Shown one piece after another: positions 6,457 through 13,647 of a stretch of DNA of 18,151 nt. The stretch is from the NCBI GenBank assembly GCA_903951185.1, contig CAJBBC010000037.1:1-18151 (forward strand), read 5' to 3'. Source of the DNA: an uncultured Actinomycetes bacterium. Lineage in GTDB: Bacteria > Actinomycetota > Actinomycetes > S36-B12 > UBA5976. The position numbers were made by a program, and so were the translations under genes. Position 1 is the stretch's first letter. Each line of letters begins with the position of its first letter. The notes beneath the pieces were generated by a model, which was given only the letters and a program-made list of their open reading frames with translations, was not told where the DNA came from and did no database searches.

Positions 6457-7836
6457 TTAATTTACGGTTGGCAAGTTAGCTAAAGCAGCTGCAAATCGTT
6501 CATCGGATACAACTTCATCTTTCATATTTCCGCTTAAGTATTCGTCGTAAGCTGTTAAATCGAAATGACCGTGTCCACAAAGTGCAGTAAGAATTACAGT
6601 TTCTTCACCAGTCTCTTTAGCTTTTTCGGCTTCACGAATTGCTAATGCAATTGCGTGCGTAGGTTCTGGCGCTGGCACGATACCTTCAGTCCGCGCGAAT
6701 AACACTGCAGCTTTGAAACATTCGGTTTGCGGCACTGCCTCTGCATCCATCAAACCAAGTTCATAGATATGTGAAATTAGCGGAGCCATTCCGTGATAAC
6801 GCAATCCACCTGCGTGAATTGGATCAGGAATAAAGTCCTTGCCAAGTGTGTGCATTTTCATCAGCGGTGTCATTCCGGCCGTGTCTCCGAAGTCGTAAGC
6901 ATAAACACCACGAGTTAGTGAAGGGCAAGAGGCAGGTTCAGCCGCAAGAATTCGCGGATTCATTTTGCCAGCCATTTTTTCGCGAAGGAACGGGAATGAA
7001 AGTCCGCCAAAGTTTGAACCTCCACCAGTACAACCAACAATTAAGTCTGGTGTATCGCCGGCTTTTGCTAATTGCAAAAGAGCCTCTTCACCAATGATTG
7101 TCTGATGCATTAAAACGTGATTTAGCACAGAACCTAAGGCGTAACGAGTTTCTGGATCTTTAACGGCCTGTTCAACAGCTTCGGAAATTGCAATACCCAA
7201 CGAACCGCTTTGATTTTTTGGATCGGCCCCAAGTGTGCGACCTGCTTCCGTTAAATTCGATGGCGAGCGATGTACTTTGCCACCGAATGCTTCAATCATT
7301 AAGCGTCGGTATGGCTTCTTGTCGTACGAAGCACCAACCTGGAAAATTTCACATTCCATGTCGTAAAGCGCACAAGCAAACGCTAATGCTGTACCCCATT
7401 GGCCAGCACCGGTTTCAGTTGTTAAACGCTTAATCCCATCTTTTGCGTTGTAGTACGCCTGTGGAACTGCAGTATTTGGTTTATGTGAACCAGCTGGTGA
7501 AACACCTTCGTATTTGTAATAAATTTTTGCAGGTGTACCAAGCGCAGCTTCAAGTCGATGTGCACGGAATAGTGGGGATGGTCTCCACTGGCGATAAACA
7601 TCTAAAACTCCGCCAGGGATATCGATATAACGTTCCTGACTTACTTCTTGCATAATTAGTTCCATTGGAAACAATGGCGCAAAATCTTCAGGTCCAGCCG
7701 GTTGATGTGTACCTGGATGAAGTGCCGGCGGTGGTGGAGCAGGCAAATCAGGCACAATGTTGTACCACTGGGTTGGCATCTCATCTTCAGTCAGCGTGTA
7801 TTTATGGGTGCGAACTTCGTCGCTGATGCTGGCCAT
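6457..7836 (-). CDS. TrpB2-type tryptophan synthase beta-like PLP enzyme
   Basis: A fold-type II PLP enzyme of 459 aa, longer than classical TrpB (about 400). It has the N-terminal extension typical of the TrpB2 (trpB-related) subfamily, including WYNIVPDLP and RPSPLFRAHRLE. The PLP lysine is in GSHKPNTA (K119), followed by ETGAGQWG (141-148), the substrate carboxylate loop region, and by the PLP-phosphate loop GGGSNFGG (271-278). TrpB joins indole and L-serine to make tryptophan. TrpB2 proteins can do this without a TrpA partner but may have other roles. No trpA or other trp gene is nearby, so the physiological reaction is uncertain. The start ATG has AAAGGAG at 7841-7847 with a short 4-nt spacer. 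The gene is divergent from the HAD phosphatase across a 90-bp gap and ends against the shared terminator with serS. Confidence 0.93.
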   Translation of the reverse strand: MASISDEVRTHKYTLTEDEMPTQWYNIVPDLPAPPPPALHPGTHQPAGPEDFAPLFPMELIMQEVSQERYIDIPGGVLDVYRQWRPSPLFRAHRLEAALGTPAKIYYKYEGVSPAGSHKPNTAVPQAYYNAKDGIKRLTTETGAGQWGTALAFACALYDMECEIFQVGASYDKKPYRRLMIEAFGGKVHRSPSNLTEAGRTLGADPKNQSGSLGIAISEAVEQAVKDPETRYALGSVLNHVLMHQTIIGEEALLQLAKAGDTPDLIVGCTGGGSNFGGLSFPFLREKMAGKMNPRILAAEPASCPSLTRGVYAYDFGDTAGMTPLMKMHTLGKDFIPDPIHAGGLRYHGMAPLISHIYELGLMDAEAVPQTECFKAAVLFARTEGIVPAPEPTHAIALAIREAEKAKETGEETVILTALCGHGHFDLTAYDEYLSGNMKDEVVSDERFAAALANLPTVN

Positions 7837-7926
7837 ACTGCTCCTTTAAAGTAGGGTGCTTAAGTTAGTACTTGAATTTGAACTCTAGCGAGTTTTTGCC
7901 AACTTGATAAGTGGGGAAATCAAATC

Positions 7927-8739
7927 GTGACCAGGTTTATAGCCAGTGATTTAGATGGCACTCTCTTGCAATCCCAAGGGACAGTTTCCCTTGAAAATCA
8001 AGCAGCAATTCAAAAAGTCCTAGCTGAGGGTCTTGACCTTATATTTGTTACCGGCCGGCCAACCAGATGGATGTCTGAAATTGCCGAAATGACTGGTTAC
8101 CGCGGTTTAGTTTTGTGCGCTAATGGCGCAGTCCACTTTGATTTAACCACCAATGAAATAGTGCATGCCGATTTAATGAGTGGCAATATCGGATTATTAG
8201 CAGCCGAACGCCTTCGCGAAATAGATCCGAATATTTCTTTTGCGGTGGAGTTAGCTCGCACCTCCACTGAATTTCTAACGGATCAAAATTATCGGCCACG
8301 CTGGGAAACCAAAACCCCACCACCGAAAGTTTCAGTTGAAGAAATGTTCGACACTGAAATTGTTGTGAAGTTTTTAGCTCGACCAAGTGAGCAAGCAGTT
8401 CATGACGCAGATTCATTTTTAGCGGCAGCTGACGCCGCCCTTAATGGCATTGTTGATATCACACACTCCGACATACACGATGTGCTAATTGAAATGAGTT
8501 TGTTAGGTGTTAATAAAGGAACTGGATTAGCTCGCGTTGCAAAAGACCGCGGCTTTACCCAAGCACAAGTTGTAGCAATAGGGGATATGCCAAATGACAT
8601 TCCGATGATTCAATGGGCTGGACTTGGCGCTGCAGTAGCGAATGCACATGAGCGAGTAAAAGAAGTTGCAGATTTACATTTACCAACTAATGATGAACAT
8701 GCTTTTGCCCATCTAGTTGATCATGTCTTAAATAATTAA
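7927..8739 (+). CDS. HAD-superfamily phosphatase, Cof/IIB type
   Basis: A 270-aa HAD hydrolase, the usual size for the IIB (Cof-like) class, acting on small phosphorylated metabolites such as sugar phosphates or cofactor phosphates. Motif I is DLDGTLL (D8 nucleophile, D10 acid/base), motif II is FVTGR (T42), motif III is K197 in NKGTG, and motif IV is GDMPND (D220, D224). A mixed alpha/beta cap domain lies between about 85 and 190. The start is GTG, preceded by GGGGA at 7913-7917, 9 nt away. No signal peptide. The stop overlaps that of pheA by four bases. HAD genes are often found near serS and pheA in actinobacteria, but the substrate cannot be told from sequence. Confidence 0.93.
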   Translation: MTRFIASDLDGTLLQSQGTVSLENQAAIQKVLAEGLDLIFVTGRPTRWMSEIAEMTGYRGLVLCANGAVHFDLTTNEIVHADLMSGNIGLLAAERLREIDPNISFAVELARTSTEFLTDQNYRPRWETKTPPPKVSVEEMFDTEIVVKFLARPSEQAVHDADSFLAAADAALNGIVDITHSDIHDVLIEMSLLGVNKGTGLARVAKDRGFTQAQVVAIGDMPNDIPMIQWAGLGAAVANAHERVKEVADLHLPTNDEHAFAHLVDHVLNN

Positions 8740-9662
8740 ATATTTCTTTTTCTAAGGTTTGCTAGCCACAATTCAGGATCTACTTCAACTTGTGGGGTAA
8801 TCGTTGCATCAACCATGACGCCATGTTCTTCATGTCTTGGATATGACCCTAAAAACTTCACGTCTGAACAAGTACGGTGTAAAGCTTTTAGCGCATTACC
8901 GACTTTTTCATCATCAATGTGACCTTCAGCATCCAACGAAAAAAAGTAGTCACCAAGTTGTTTTTTAGTTGGGCGCGATTCGAGTCGAGTTAAGTTAACT
9001 GAATGCTTTGCAAATTCAGTTAAAATCTCAAGTAAAGCTCCGGGACGATCAGCCTTAATAAATAAAGCCAAAGTTGTTTTATCGTGTCCGGTGGCTTTGT
9101 TTAAATGTCCAGGTTTTTTAACAAGCACGAATCTGGTCCAGGCAGCATCTTTATCCCCAATTCCATCCGCCAGTGAAACAAGTCCATAATGAGGCGCCGC
9201 TGAAGCTGATGCAATTGCTGCATCGTAATTAGCTTGCGAATTAAGATCAGCTGCTGCTGCAGCAGTTGACATAGCTGGAAGCACTGGAATACCTGGCAAG
9301 TTTTTCGCTAACCACTCGCGACATTGCGCTTGTGCATGTGGATGTGTTGCTACTTTCTTAATGTCACTGAGTTTTGTCCCTGGTCGAACAAGTAATGAGA
9401 ATTCCACTGGAATTGCAACTTCATCGACAATTTGCAGTAACTCGCCGTGACTTAGTTCATCCACTGTTCCAGAAACAGAACCCTCGACACTGTTTTCAAT
9501 TGGCACTAAAGCGCCATTAACTTCACCTGATCGAACTTGTTTTAAGGCTGCTTGCACTGAAATAGCTGGAGTACGTTCGATATCTTCGCCCGCAGTTAGC
9601 GCAATTAGGGCAGTTTCAGTAAACGTTCCAACTGGGCCGAGGTAGGCGTATTTATTACTCAT
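8736..9662 (-). CDS. pheA: Prephenate dehydratase
   Basis: Converts prephenate to phenylpyruvate, the committed step to phenylalanine; cytoplasmic. The 308-aa protein is monofunctional, with no chorismate mutase domain. The catalytic domain (1-185) begins YLGPVGTFTE, carries VPIENSVEGSV, and ends with the diagnostic TRF motif (176-178). An ACT domain (about 195-275) follows, with GALLEIL and ESRP (228-231), which bind phenylalanine for feedback control. About 30 extra residues follow. No Shine-Dalgarno precedes the ATG, and a TAATCT box on the minus strand (9673-9678) lies 10 nt upstream, so the mRNA is likely nearly leaderless. It is divergent from the LCP gene (93-bp gap) and overlaps the HAD gene tail to tail. 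Confidence 0.97.
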   Translation of the reverse strand: MSNKYAYLGPVGTFTETALIALTAGEDIERTPAISVQAALKQVRSGEVNGALVPIENSVEGSVSGTVDELSHGELLQIVDEVAIPVEFSLLVRPGTKLSDIKKVATHPHAQAQCREWLAKNLPGIPVLPAMSTAAAAADLNSQANYDAAIASASAAPHYGLVSLADGIGDKDAAWTRFVLVKKPGHLNKATGHDKTTLALFIKADRPGALLEILTEFAKHSVNLTRLESRPTKKQLGDYFFSLDAEGHIDDEKVGNALKALHRTCSDVKFLGSYPRHEEHGVMVDATITPQVEVDPELWLANLRKRNI

Positions 9663-9672
9663 CAGACTTCAT

Positions 9673-9678
9673 AGATTA
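9673..9678 (-). promoter_or_regulatory. Candidate -10 element of pheA
   Basis: On the minus strand this reads TAATCT, a TANNNT match. The predicted transcript start (about 9664-9668) would leave only a few bases before the pheA ATG. The divergent LCP gene has only weak candidates (TAACCT at 9726-9731, CAGAAT at 9744-9749). No good -35 was seen for either. Confidence 0.4.
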
Positions 9679-9755
9679 CGGGTTCAACATTGTTATTGCC
9701 CAATTCGAACGCACCAATACCTCAATAACCTAACTAAATAAGTCAGAATTAACAG

Positions 9756-10979
9756 GTGGAATCCTCGGTATATCGTCGCGATCAAAATGGTCGCATTTAT
9801 GGCACCGATGAAGCCAACTCAACAGTTGTACCCACACCACAAGAAAGTTTCGTAACGCCTGCCCAAGTTCCGCAATTTTCGGAAGTAAAACCAGCCGCGC
9901 CTGAAATTGAGCTGCCGAAGGCAAGAGATTTAAATAAATCTAAAGCTGACGAAAGACTTAAACTTTCTGAACTTAAATTACCACCAGCAATAAAACGATT
10001 AATCGGTGAAAATAAAAAGAGTGAAAGTCCTGCAGCTCGAGCCACTTTAATCGCAAAACGAATTGTTATTTTTTATATTGTTTTCTTCCTTTTGTTAGGG
10101 ATTAAAACCGGATTATCGCTCGATAAAATCCAGGCAACCCCAGCCGTGCAAGTAGAAGATACTGCTGGTACAAATTGGCTTTTAGTTGGTTCAGATAGCC
10201 GTGAAGGACTTTCCATTGAAGAGCAACAACAACTTCATACCGGTCAAGATGAAGGCGCACAGCGTACCGACACCATTATGTTGGTGCACTTAGGAAGTGA
10301 TGGCACAACTTTAGTAAGTTTGCCGCGCGATTCATTTGTGTATATTCCAGAACACACTGATCTTGATGGAGTCGCACAAGGTCAAACTAGAAATAAATTA
10401 AATGCGGCATACTCCCAAGGTGGTGCACCACTTCTTGTTTCGACAGTTGAATTTAATACTGGCTTGCGCATAGATCACTACATGGAAGTTGGTTTCCGCG
10501 GCATTCGAGATTTAACTGACGCAATCGGCGGAATCGATGTTTGTGTGCCGCAGGATTACGATGACGAGAAATCTAATTTGCATGTTAAAGCTGGCTGCCA
10601 AGAATTAGATGGCGTAACGGCACTTGCGTATGTCCGAATGCGTTACGCAGATCCAAAAGGAGATATCGGCCGAATCGAACGACAGCAACAATATTTAGCA
10701 GCTGTAATGAAAAAAGTTTCTAAAGTAACAACAATTTTAAATCCAATTGCGATGTACCGAACTTCAAAAGCTGGCACAGATTCGGTGATCCTTGGTAAAG
10801 GTGATGGCATTCGAGATGTCGCCCGCCTTGGGTTAGCGATGAAAGGTATTTCTTCTGGCCAAGGGAAGATAGCCACCGTTCCAATTTCTAATGTGGATGC
10901 AAATACAGCAGCCGGTTCGTCAATCATTTGGGATAAGGAAGCGGCAATTGCCCTCTTCGCTGAATTGGCTGCAAACTAA
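9756..10979 (+). CDS. LytR-CpsA-Psr (LCP) family cell-wall glycopolymer ligase
   Basis: LCP enzymes transfer polyprenyl-linked glycopolymers (arabinogalactan or teichoic-acid-like polymers) onto peptidoglycan outside the membrane. The 407-aa protein has a cytoplasmic, Pro/Glu/Lys-rich N-terminus (1-100), one membrane anchor at about 103-122, and an external LCP domain. Its conserved motifs are LLVGSDSRE (142-150), RTDTIMLVHL (170-179), LPRDS (189-193), KLNAAYSQGG, GGIDVCVP and an Arg-rich RMRYADPKGDIGRIERQ helix. C263 and C281 could form a disulfide. No LytR_C domain is present. The start is GTG at 9756, fixed by the reading frame; no Shine-Dalgarno is seen. hppA follows about 110 nt later on the same strand. 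The native polymer is unknown. Confidence 0.94.
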   Translation: MESSVYRRDQNGRIYGTDEANSTVVPTPQESFVTPAQVPQFSEVKPAAPEIELPKARDLNKSKADERLKLSELKLPPAIKRLIGENKKSESPAARATLIAKRIVIFYIVFFLLLGIKTGLSLDKIQATPAVQVEDTAGTNWLLVGSDSREGLSIEEQQQLHTGQDEGAQRTDTIMLVHLGSDGTTLVSLPRDSFVYIPEHTDLDGVAQGQTRNKLNAAYSQGGAPLLVSTVEFNTGLRIDHYMEVGFRGIRDLTDAIGGIDVCVPQDYDDEKSNLHVKAGCQELDGVTALAYVRMRYADPKGDIGRIERQQQYLAAVMKKVSKVTTILNPIAMYRTSKAGTDSVILGKGDGIRDVARLGLAMKGISSGQGKIATVPISNVDANTAAGSSIIWDKEAAIALFAELAAN

Positions 10980-11040
10980 CGATTTTTTTCGATATTCGAA
11001 AATAAGTCGATCCTTACGGCACCTTGCGCGATCTATCTCA

Positions 11041-11046
11041 TAAGAT
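11041..11046 (+). promoter_or_regulatory. Candidate -10 element of hppA
   Basis: TAAGAT fits TANNNT and would start transcription near 11053, giving a leader of roughly 35 nt that contains the hairpin at 11059-11075. No good -35 is seen. The gap after the LCP gene lacks a convincing terminator, so read-through from the LCP gene is also possible. Confidence 0.38.
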
Positions 11047-11058
11047 TTTTCGCATGAC

Positions 11059-11083
11059 TCAGTAGAAACTACTGAATGAGGAG
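11059..11083 (+). promoter_or_regulatory. hppA leader hairpin and Shine-Dalgarno
   Basis: TCAGTAG (11059-11065) and CTACTGA (11069-11075) form a perfect 7-bp stem with loop AAA. GAGGAG follows at 11078-11083. The ATG at 11076 overlaps this Shine-Dalgarno, whereas the ATG at 11088 lies 4 nt after it, so 11088 is taken as the start. The hairpin ends 2 nt before the ribosome site and could influence its access. Confidence 0.5.
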
Positions 11084-11087
11084 ATTC

Positions 11088-13382
11088 ATGTTTGCATTCG
11101 CACATGTTGCCGCCCAGGAAGTCGCCCTGGCTGGCTCAAATTACACAACCGTTGTCGTCGTAGCTGCCATTGCACTTGCTGCTCTTGGCGTTGCAGCTTT
11201 TCTAGTACGCGATGTACTAGCTGCCGATGAAGGTACTGAAAGTATGAAGAAAATTGCCCAAGCAATTCAAGAGGGAGCAGCAGCTTATTTAAGCCGCCAG
11301 TTCCGCACTCTTGCTGTGTTTGCAGTTTTAGTTTTCTTCGTTCTGTTCGCGCTACCTGCCGACTCAACGAGCGAAAAAATTGGCCGTTCAGTTTTCTTCC
11401 TAGTTGGTGCAGTGTTTTCTGCAACAACTGGCTACATGGGTATGTGGTTAGCAGTTCGCGGTAACGTTCGGGTAGCTGCGGCTGCAAACGCCAGTGGAGA
11501 AAAAGAAGCTATGCGAATTGCTTTCCGCACTGGTGGTGTGGCCGGCATGTTCACAGTTGGTCTAGGTTTATTCGGTGCAGCGATTGTTGTACTTGCATAT
11601 AAAGGTGATGCACCAAAAGTTCTCGAAGGCTTTGGATTCGGTGCTGCGTTATTAGCAATGTTCATGCGCGTTGGCGGCGGTATCTTTACAAAAGCTGCTG
11701 ACGTCGGTGCTGACTTAGTTGGCAAAGTTGAACAAGGTATTCCAGAAGATGATCCACGTAACGCAGCAACAATTGCAGATAACGTCGGCGATAACGTTGG
11801 CGACTGCGCTGGTATGGCTGCTGACTTATTCGAGTCTTATGCAGTTACGTTAGTAGCTGCTCTAATTCTTGGTAAAGCTGCTTTTGGAGAAATCGGTTTA
11901 GTATTCCCACTTGTTGTTCCAGCCATTGGTGTCTTAACTGCAGTCGTTGGTATTTTTGCGGTGGCACCTCGGGCAAATGACCGTTCCGGAATGAGCGCAA
12001 TTAACCGCGGCTTCTTCCTATCAGCGGCTATTTCAGCTGTACTTGTGTCGATTGCTTCCTACCGTTTCTTGCCAGCAACACTTGGTGAGTTAACTAGCGT
12101 TGCCGATACAACTTTTGGATTACCTGAAGGTGTAACAGTTAACCCTCGCTTCCTAGCTATTGGCGCAGTATTAATAGGTATCGTGCTAGCTGCAGCTATT
12201 CAGCAGTTAACTGGTTACTTCACTGAAACTAACCGCAAACCAGTTGATGATGTTTCTAAGTCATCATTAACAGGTCCTGCGACCGTAATCCTTTCCGGTA
12301 TTTCACTAGGTCTTGAATCTGCGGTTTACTCTGCATTACTTATCGGTGGCGCAGTATTTGCTGCATACCTACTTGGTGCAGGTTCGGTAATCCTCGGTCT
12401 ATTTGCAATTGCATTAGCTGGAACTGGCTTGTTGACTACAGTTGGCGTAATTGTTTCGATGGATACTTTCGGTCCAGTTGCTGACAACGCACAAGGTATT
12501 GCTGAAATGTCTGGCGATGTACATGGCGCTGGCGCACAAGTTCTAACGAACTTAGACGCAGTTGGAAATACCACAAAAGCAATTACCAAAGGTATTGCGA
12601 TTGCAACTGCAGTATTAGCTGCTACCGCATTATTTGGTTCATTCCGCGATGCAGTTACAACTGCAGCACGTAATGCAACCGATCCAGAATATTTAGGTGT
12701 ACTAGATGTTGCTAATCCACGTAACTTACTTGGATTATTAATTGGTGCCTCTGTTGTATTCATGTTCAGTGGCTTGGCAATTAATGCAGTATCTCGAGCA
12801 GCTGGCGCAGTGATCTTTGAAGTGCGCCGTCAATTCCGTGAACATCCAGGAATCATGAAAGGTACTGAACTTCCGGAATACGGCAAAGTGGTTGACATTG
12901 TTACCCGCGATTCACTTCGTGAATTAGCCACTCCGGGCTTACTTGCAGTACTGACTCCAATTGCTGTTGGTTTTGGATTAGGTATTGGCGCACTCGGCTC
13001 CTTCCTTGCCGGAACTATTGCAACTGGTACTTTGATGGCCGTATTCCTATCCAACTCAGGTGGAGCTTGGGATAACGCGAAGAAGTTTGTTGAAGATGGA
13101 CACTACGGTGGCAAAGGTTCAGAAGCACATAGTGCAACTGTTATCGGCGACACTGTTGGCGATCCGTTCAAAGACACTGCTGGTCCAGCGATTAACCCAT
13201 TAATTAAAGTTATGAACTTGGTGGCATTACTTATTGCGCCAGCCGTTGTAACTTTGGCACTTGATGGCAAAGACGGTATTCGACTAGCAATTTCGCTAGC
13301 TGCAACCGCTGTAATTGTTGTTGCAGTAATTATTTCTAAGCGTCGACCGATTGCAGTTGGCGAAGAGGCACTAGTTCACTAA
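11088..13382 (+). CDS. hppA: Membrane proton-pumping pyrophosphatase, K+-independent type
   Basis: Hydrolyses pyrophosphate at the cytoplasmic face and pumps H+ across the membrane, recovering energy from biosynthetic PPi. From ATG 11088 it is 764 aa, with about 16 hydrophobic segments. Diagnostic sequences are EGAAAYLSRQ, the PPi/Mg site EDDPRNAATIADNVGDNVGD (220-239) leading to E249, and GDTVGDPFKDTAGPA (687-701). GNTTKAITKG has Lys497 and Thr500, the pair that marks K+-independent enzymes; K+-dependent ones have Ala at the Lys position. ATG 11076 is rejected because it overlaps the GAGGAG ribosome site. Its place upstream of topA-tmk-holB matches the order known in Streptomyces. The last codons are repeated downstream, and a strong hairpin terminator follows. 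Confidence 0.97.
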   Translation: MFAFAHVAAQEVALAGSNYTTVVVVAAIALAALGVAAFLVRDVLAADEGTESMKKIAQAIQEGAAAYLSRQFRTLAVFAVLVFFVLFALPADSTSEKIGRSVFFLVGAVFSATTGYMGMWLAVRGNVRVAAAANASGEKEAMRIAFRTGGVAGMFTVGLGLFGAAIVVLAYKGDAPKVLEGFGFGAALLAMFMRVGGGIFTKAADVGADLVGKVEQGIPEDDPRNAATIADNVGDNVGDCAGMAADLFESYAVTLVAALILGKAAFGEIGLVFPLVVPAIGVLTAVVGIFAVAPRANDRSGMSAINRGFFLSAAISAVLVSIASYRFLPATLGELTSVADTTFGLPEGVTVNPRFLAIGAVLIGIVLAAAIQQLTGYFTETNRKPVDDVSKSSLTGPATVILSGISLGLESAVYSALLIGGAVFAAYLLGAGSVILGLFAIALAGTGLLTTVGVIVSMDTFGPVADNAQGIAEMSGDVHGAGAQVLTNLDAVGNTTKAITKGIAIATAVLAATALFGSFRDAVTTAARNATDPEYLGVLDVANPRNLLGLLIGASVVFMFSGLAINAVSRAAGAVIFEVRRQFREHPGIMKGTELPEYGKVVDIVTRDSLRELATPGLLAVLTPIAVGFGLGIGALGSFLAGTIATGTLMAVFLSNSGGAWDNAKKFVEDGHYGGKGSEAHSATVIGDTVGDPFKDTAGPAINPLIKVMNLVALLIAPAVVTLALDGKDGIRLAISLAATAVIVVAVIISKRRPIAVGEEALVH

Positions 13383-13415
13383 GAATTAGTCCACTAAAAA
13401 CTGGTCCACAAATCG
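13371..13415 (+). repeat. Three tandem 15-bp imperfect repeats spanning the hppA stop codon
   Basis: CTAGTTCACTAAGAA (13371-13385), TTAGTCCACTAAAAA (13386-13400) and CTGGTCCACAAATCG (13401-13415) align at an exact period of 15. The first copy contains the last three codons and the stop of hppA (Leu-Val-His-stop). In the same frame all three copies read Leu-Val-His, by different Leu and Val codons. Confidence 0.7.
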
Positions 13416-13439
13416 GGGAAACCCGAAAAGTTCCAAAAT

Positions 13440-13471
13440 CCAAAAGCCCGGTCTTCGGATCGGGCTTTTGG
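13440..13471 (+). terminator. Rho-independent terminator after hppA, UUCG-capped
   Basis: CCAAAAGCCCGGTC (13440-13453) pairs with GATCGGGCTTTTGG (13458-13471), 14 bp including one G-U wobble, around a TTCG tetraloop closed by C-G, an especially stable cap. The A4 and T4 runs lie within the stem arms, so no separate T-tail exists. A smaller hairpin, TCGGG-GAAA-CCCGA (13413-13426), stands just upstream. Together they should end hppA transcripts and insulate topA. Confidence 0.85.
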
Positions 13472-13535
13472 CTTGTAAACAATGGGTTTAATGCCAAATT
13501 TCAGGTAATTGCGACTCGCTCGAAAAATAGATTAT

Positions 13536-13541
13536 TTGACA
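13536..13541 (+). promoter_or_regulatory. Perfect -35 hexamer TTGACA upstream of topA, no clear -10
   Basis: TTGACA lies 106 nt before the topA start, after the hppA terminator. At 17 bases the -10 position reads GGCAAA; TAATAA at 13553-13558 is too close. It is a candidate promoter for topA-tmk-holB, but incomplete. Confidence 0.35.
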
Positions 13542-13566
13542 GGCATACCTATTAATAAGGCAAAGT

Positions 13567-13629
13567 TACTCGGGACGGTTGAAAAACCACCGTACTCGTT
13601 GTGAGTACAACAAATTAGAGCCGACCGTC
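13567..13629 (+). promoter_or_regulatory. Structured topA leader with mutually exclusive hairpins
   Basis: GTACTC (13592-13597) pairs with GAGTAC (13603-13608), its loop being GTTGT. That loop sequence (13598-13602) can instead pair with ACAAC (13607-13611). GACGGT (13574-13579) has two partners: nearby ACCGT (13589-13593) and distant ACCGTC (13624-13629), the latter just before the AAAGG ribosome site (13636-13640). TACTCG occurs twice (13567, 13593). The layout suits an RNA switch or attenuator, but no known riboswitch class is recognised. Confidence 0.4.
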
Positions 13630-13647
13630 ATTGCGAAAGGTTAGCGC

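Noticed and set aside
9655..9672. Five-codon upstream frame (MKSDE) overlapping the pheA start
   Set aside because: The predicted -10 box abuts its ATG, so the ATG would lie upstream of the transcript start and not be translated.
10983..11000. Possible terminator after the LCP gene (TTTTCGA-TAT-TCGAAAA)
   Set aside because: A short AT-rich stem with the T-run before rather than after it; not convincing on either strand.
11086..11487. 133-aa minus-strand frame opposite the hppA start
   Set aside because: Gln/Leu/Arg-rich antisense shadow overlapping strongly conserved hppA sequence.
12326..12763. 145-aa minus-strand frame inside hppA
   Set aside because: Low-complexity Ala/Thr/Pro/Asn composition, typical of the antisense of an Ala/Gly/Val-rich membrane gene; no start signal.
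13476..13490. Small inverted repeat TAAAC-AATGG-GTTTA after the hppA terminator
   Set aside because: A 5-bp AT-rich stem is expected by chance.
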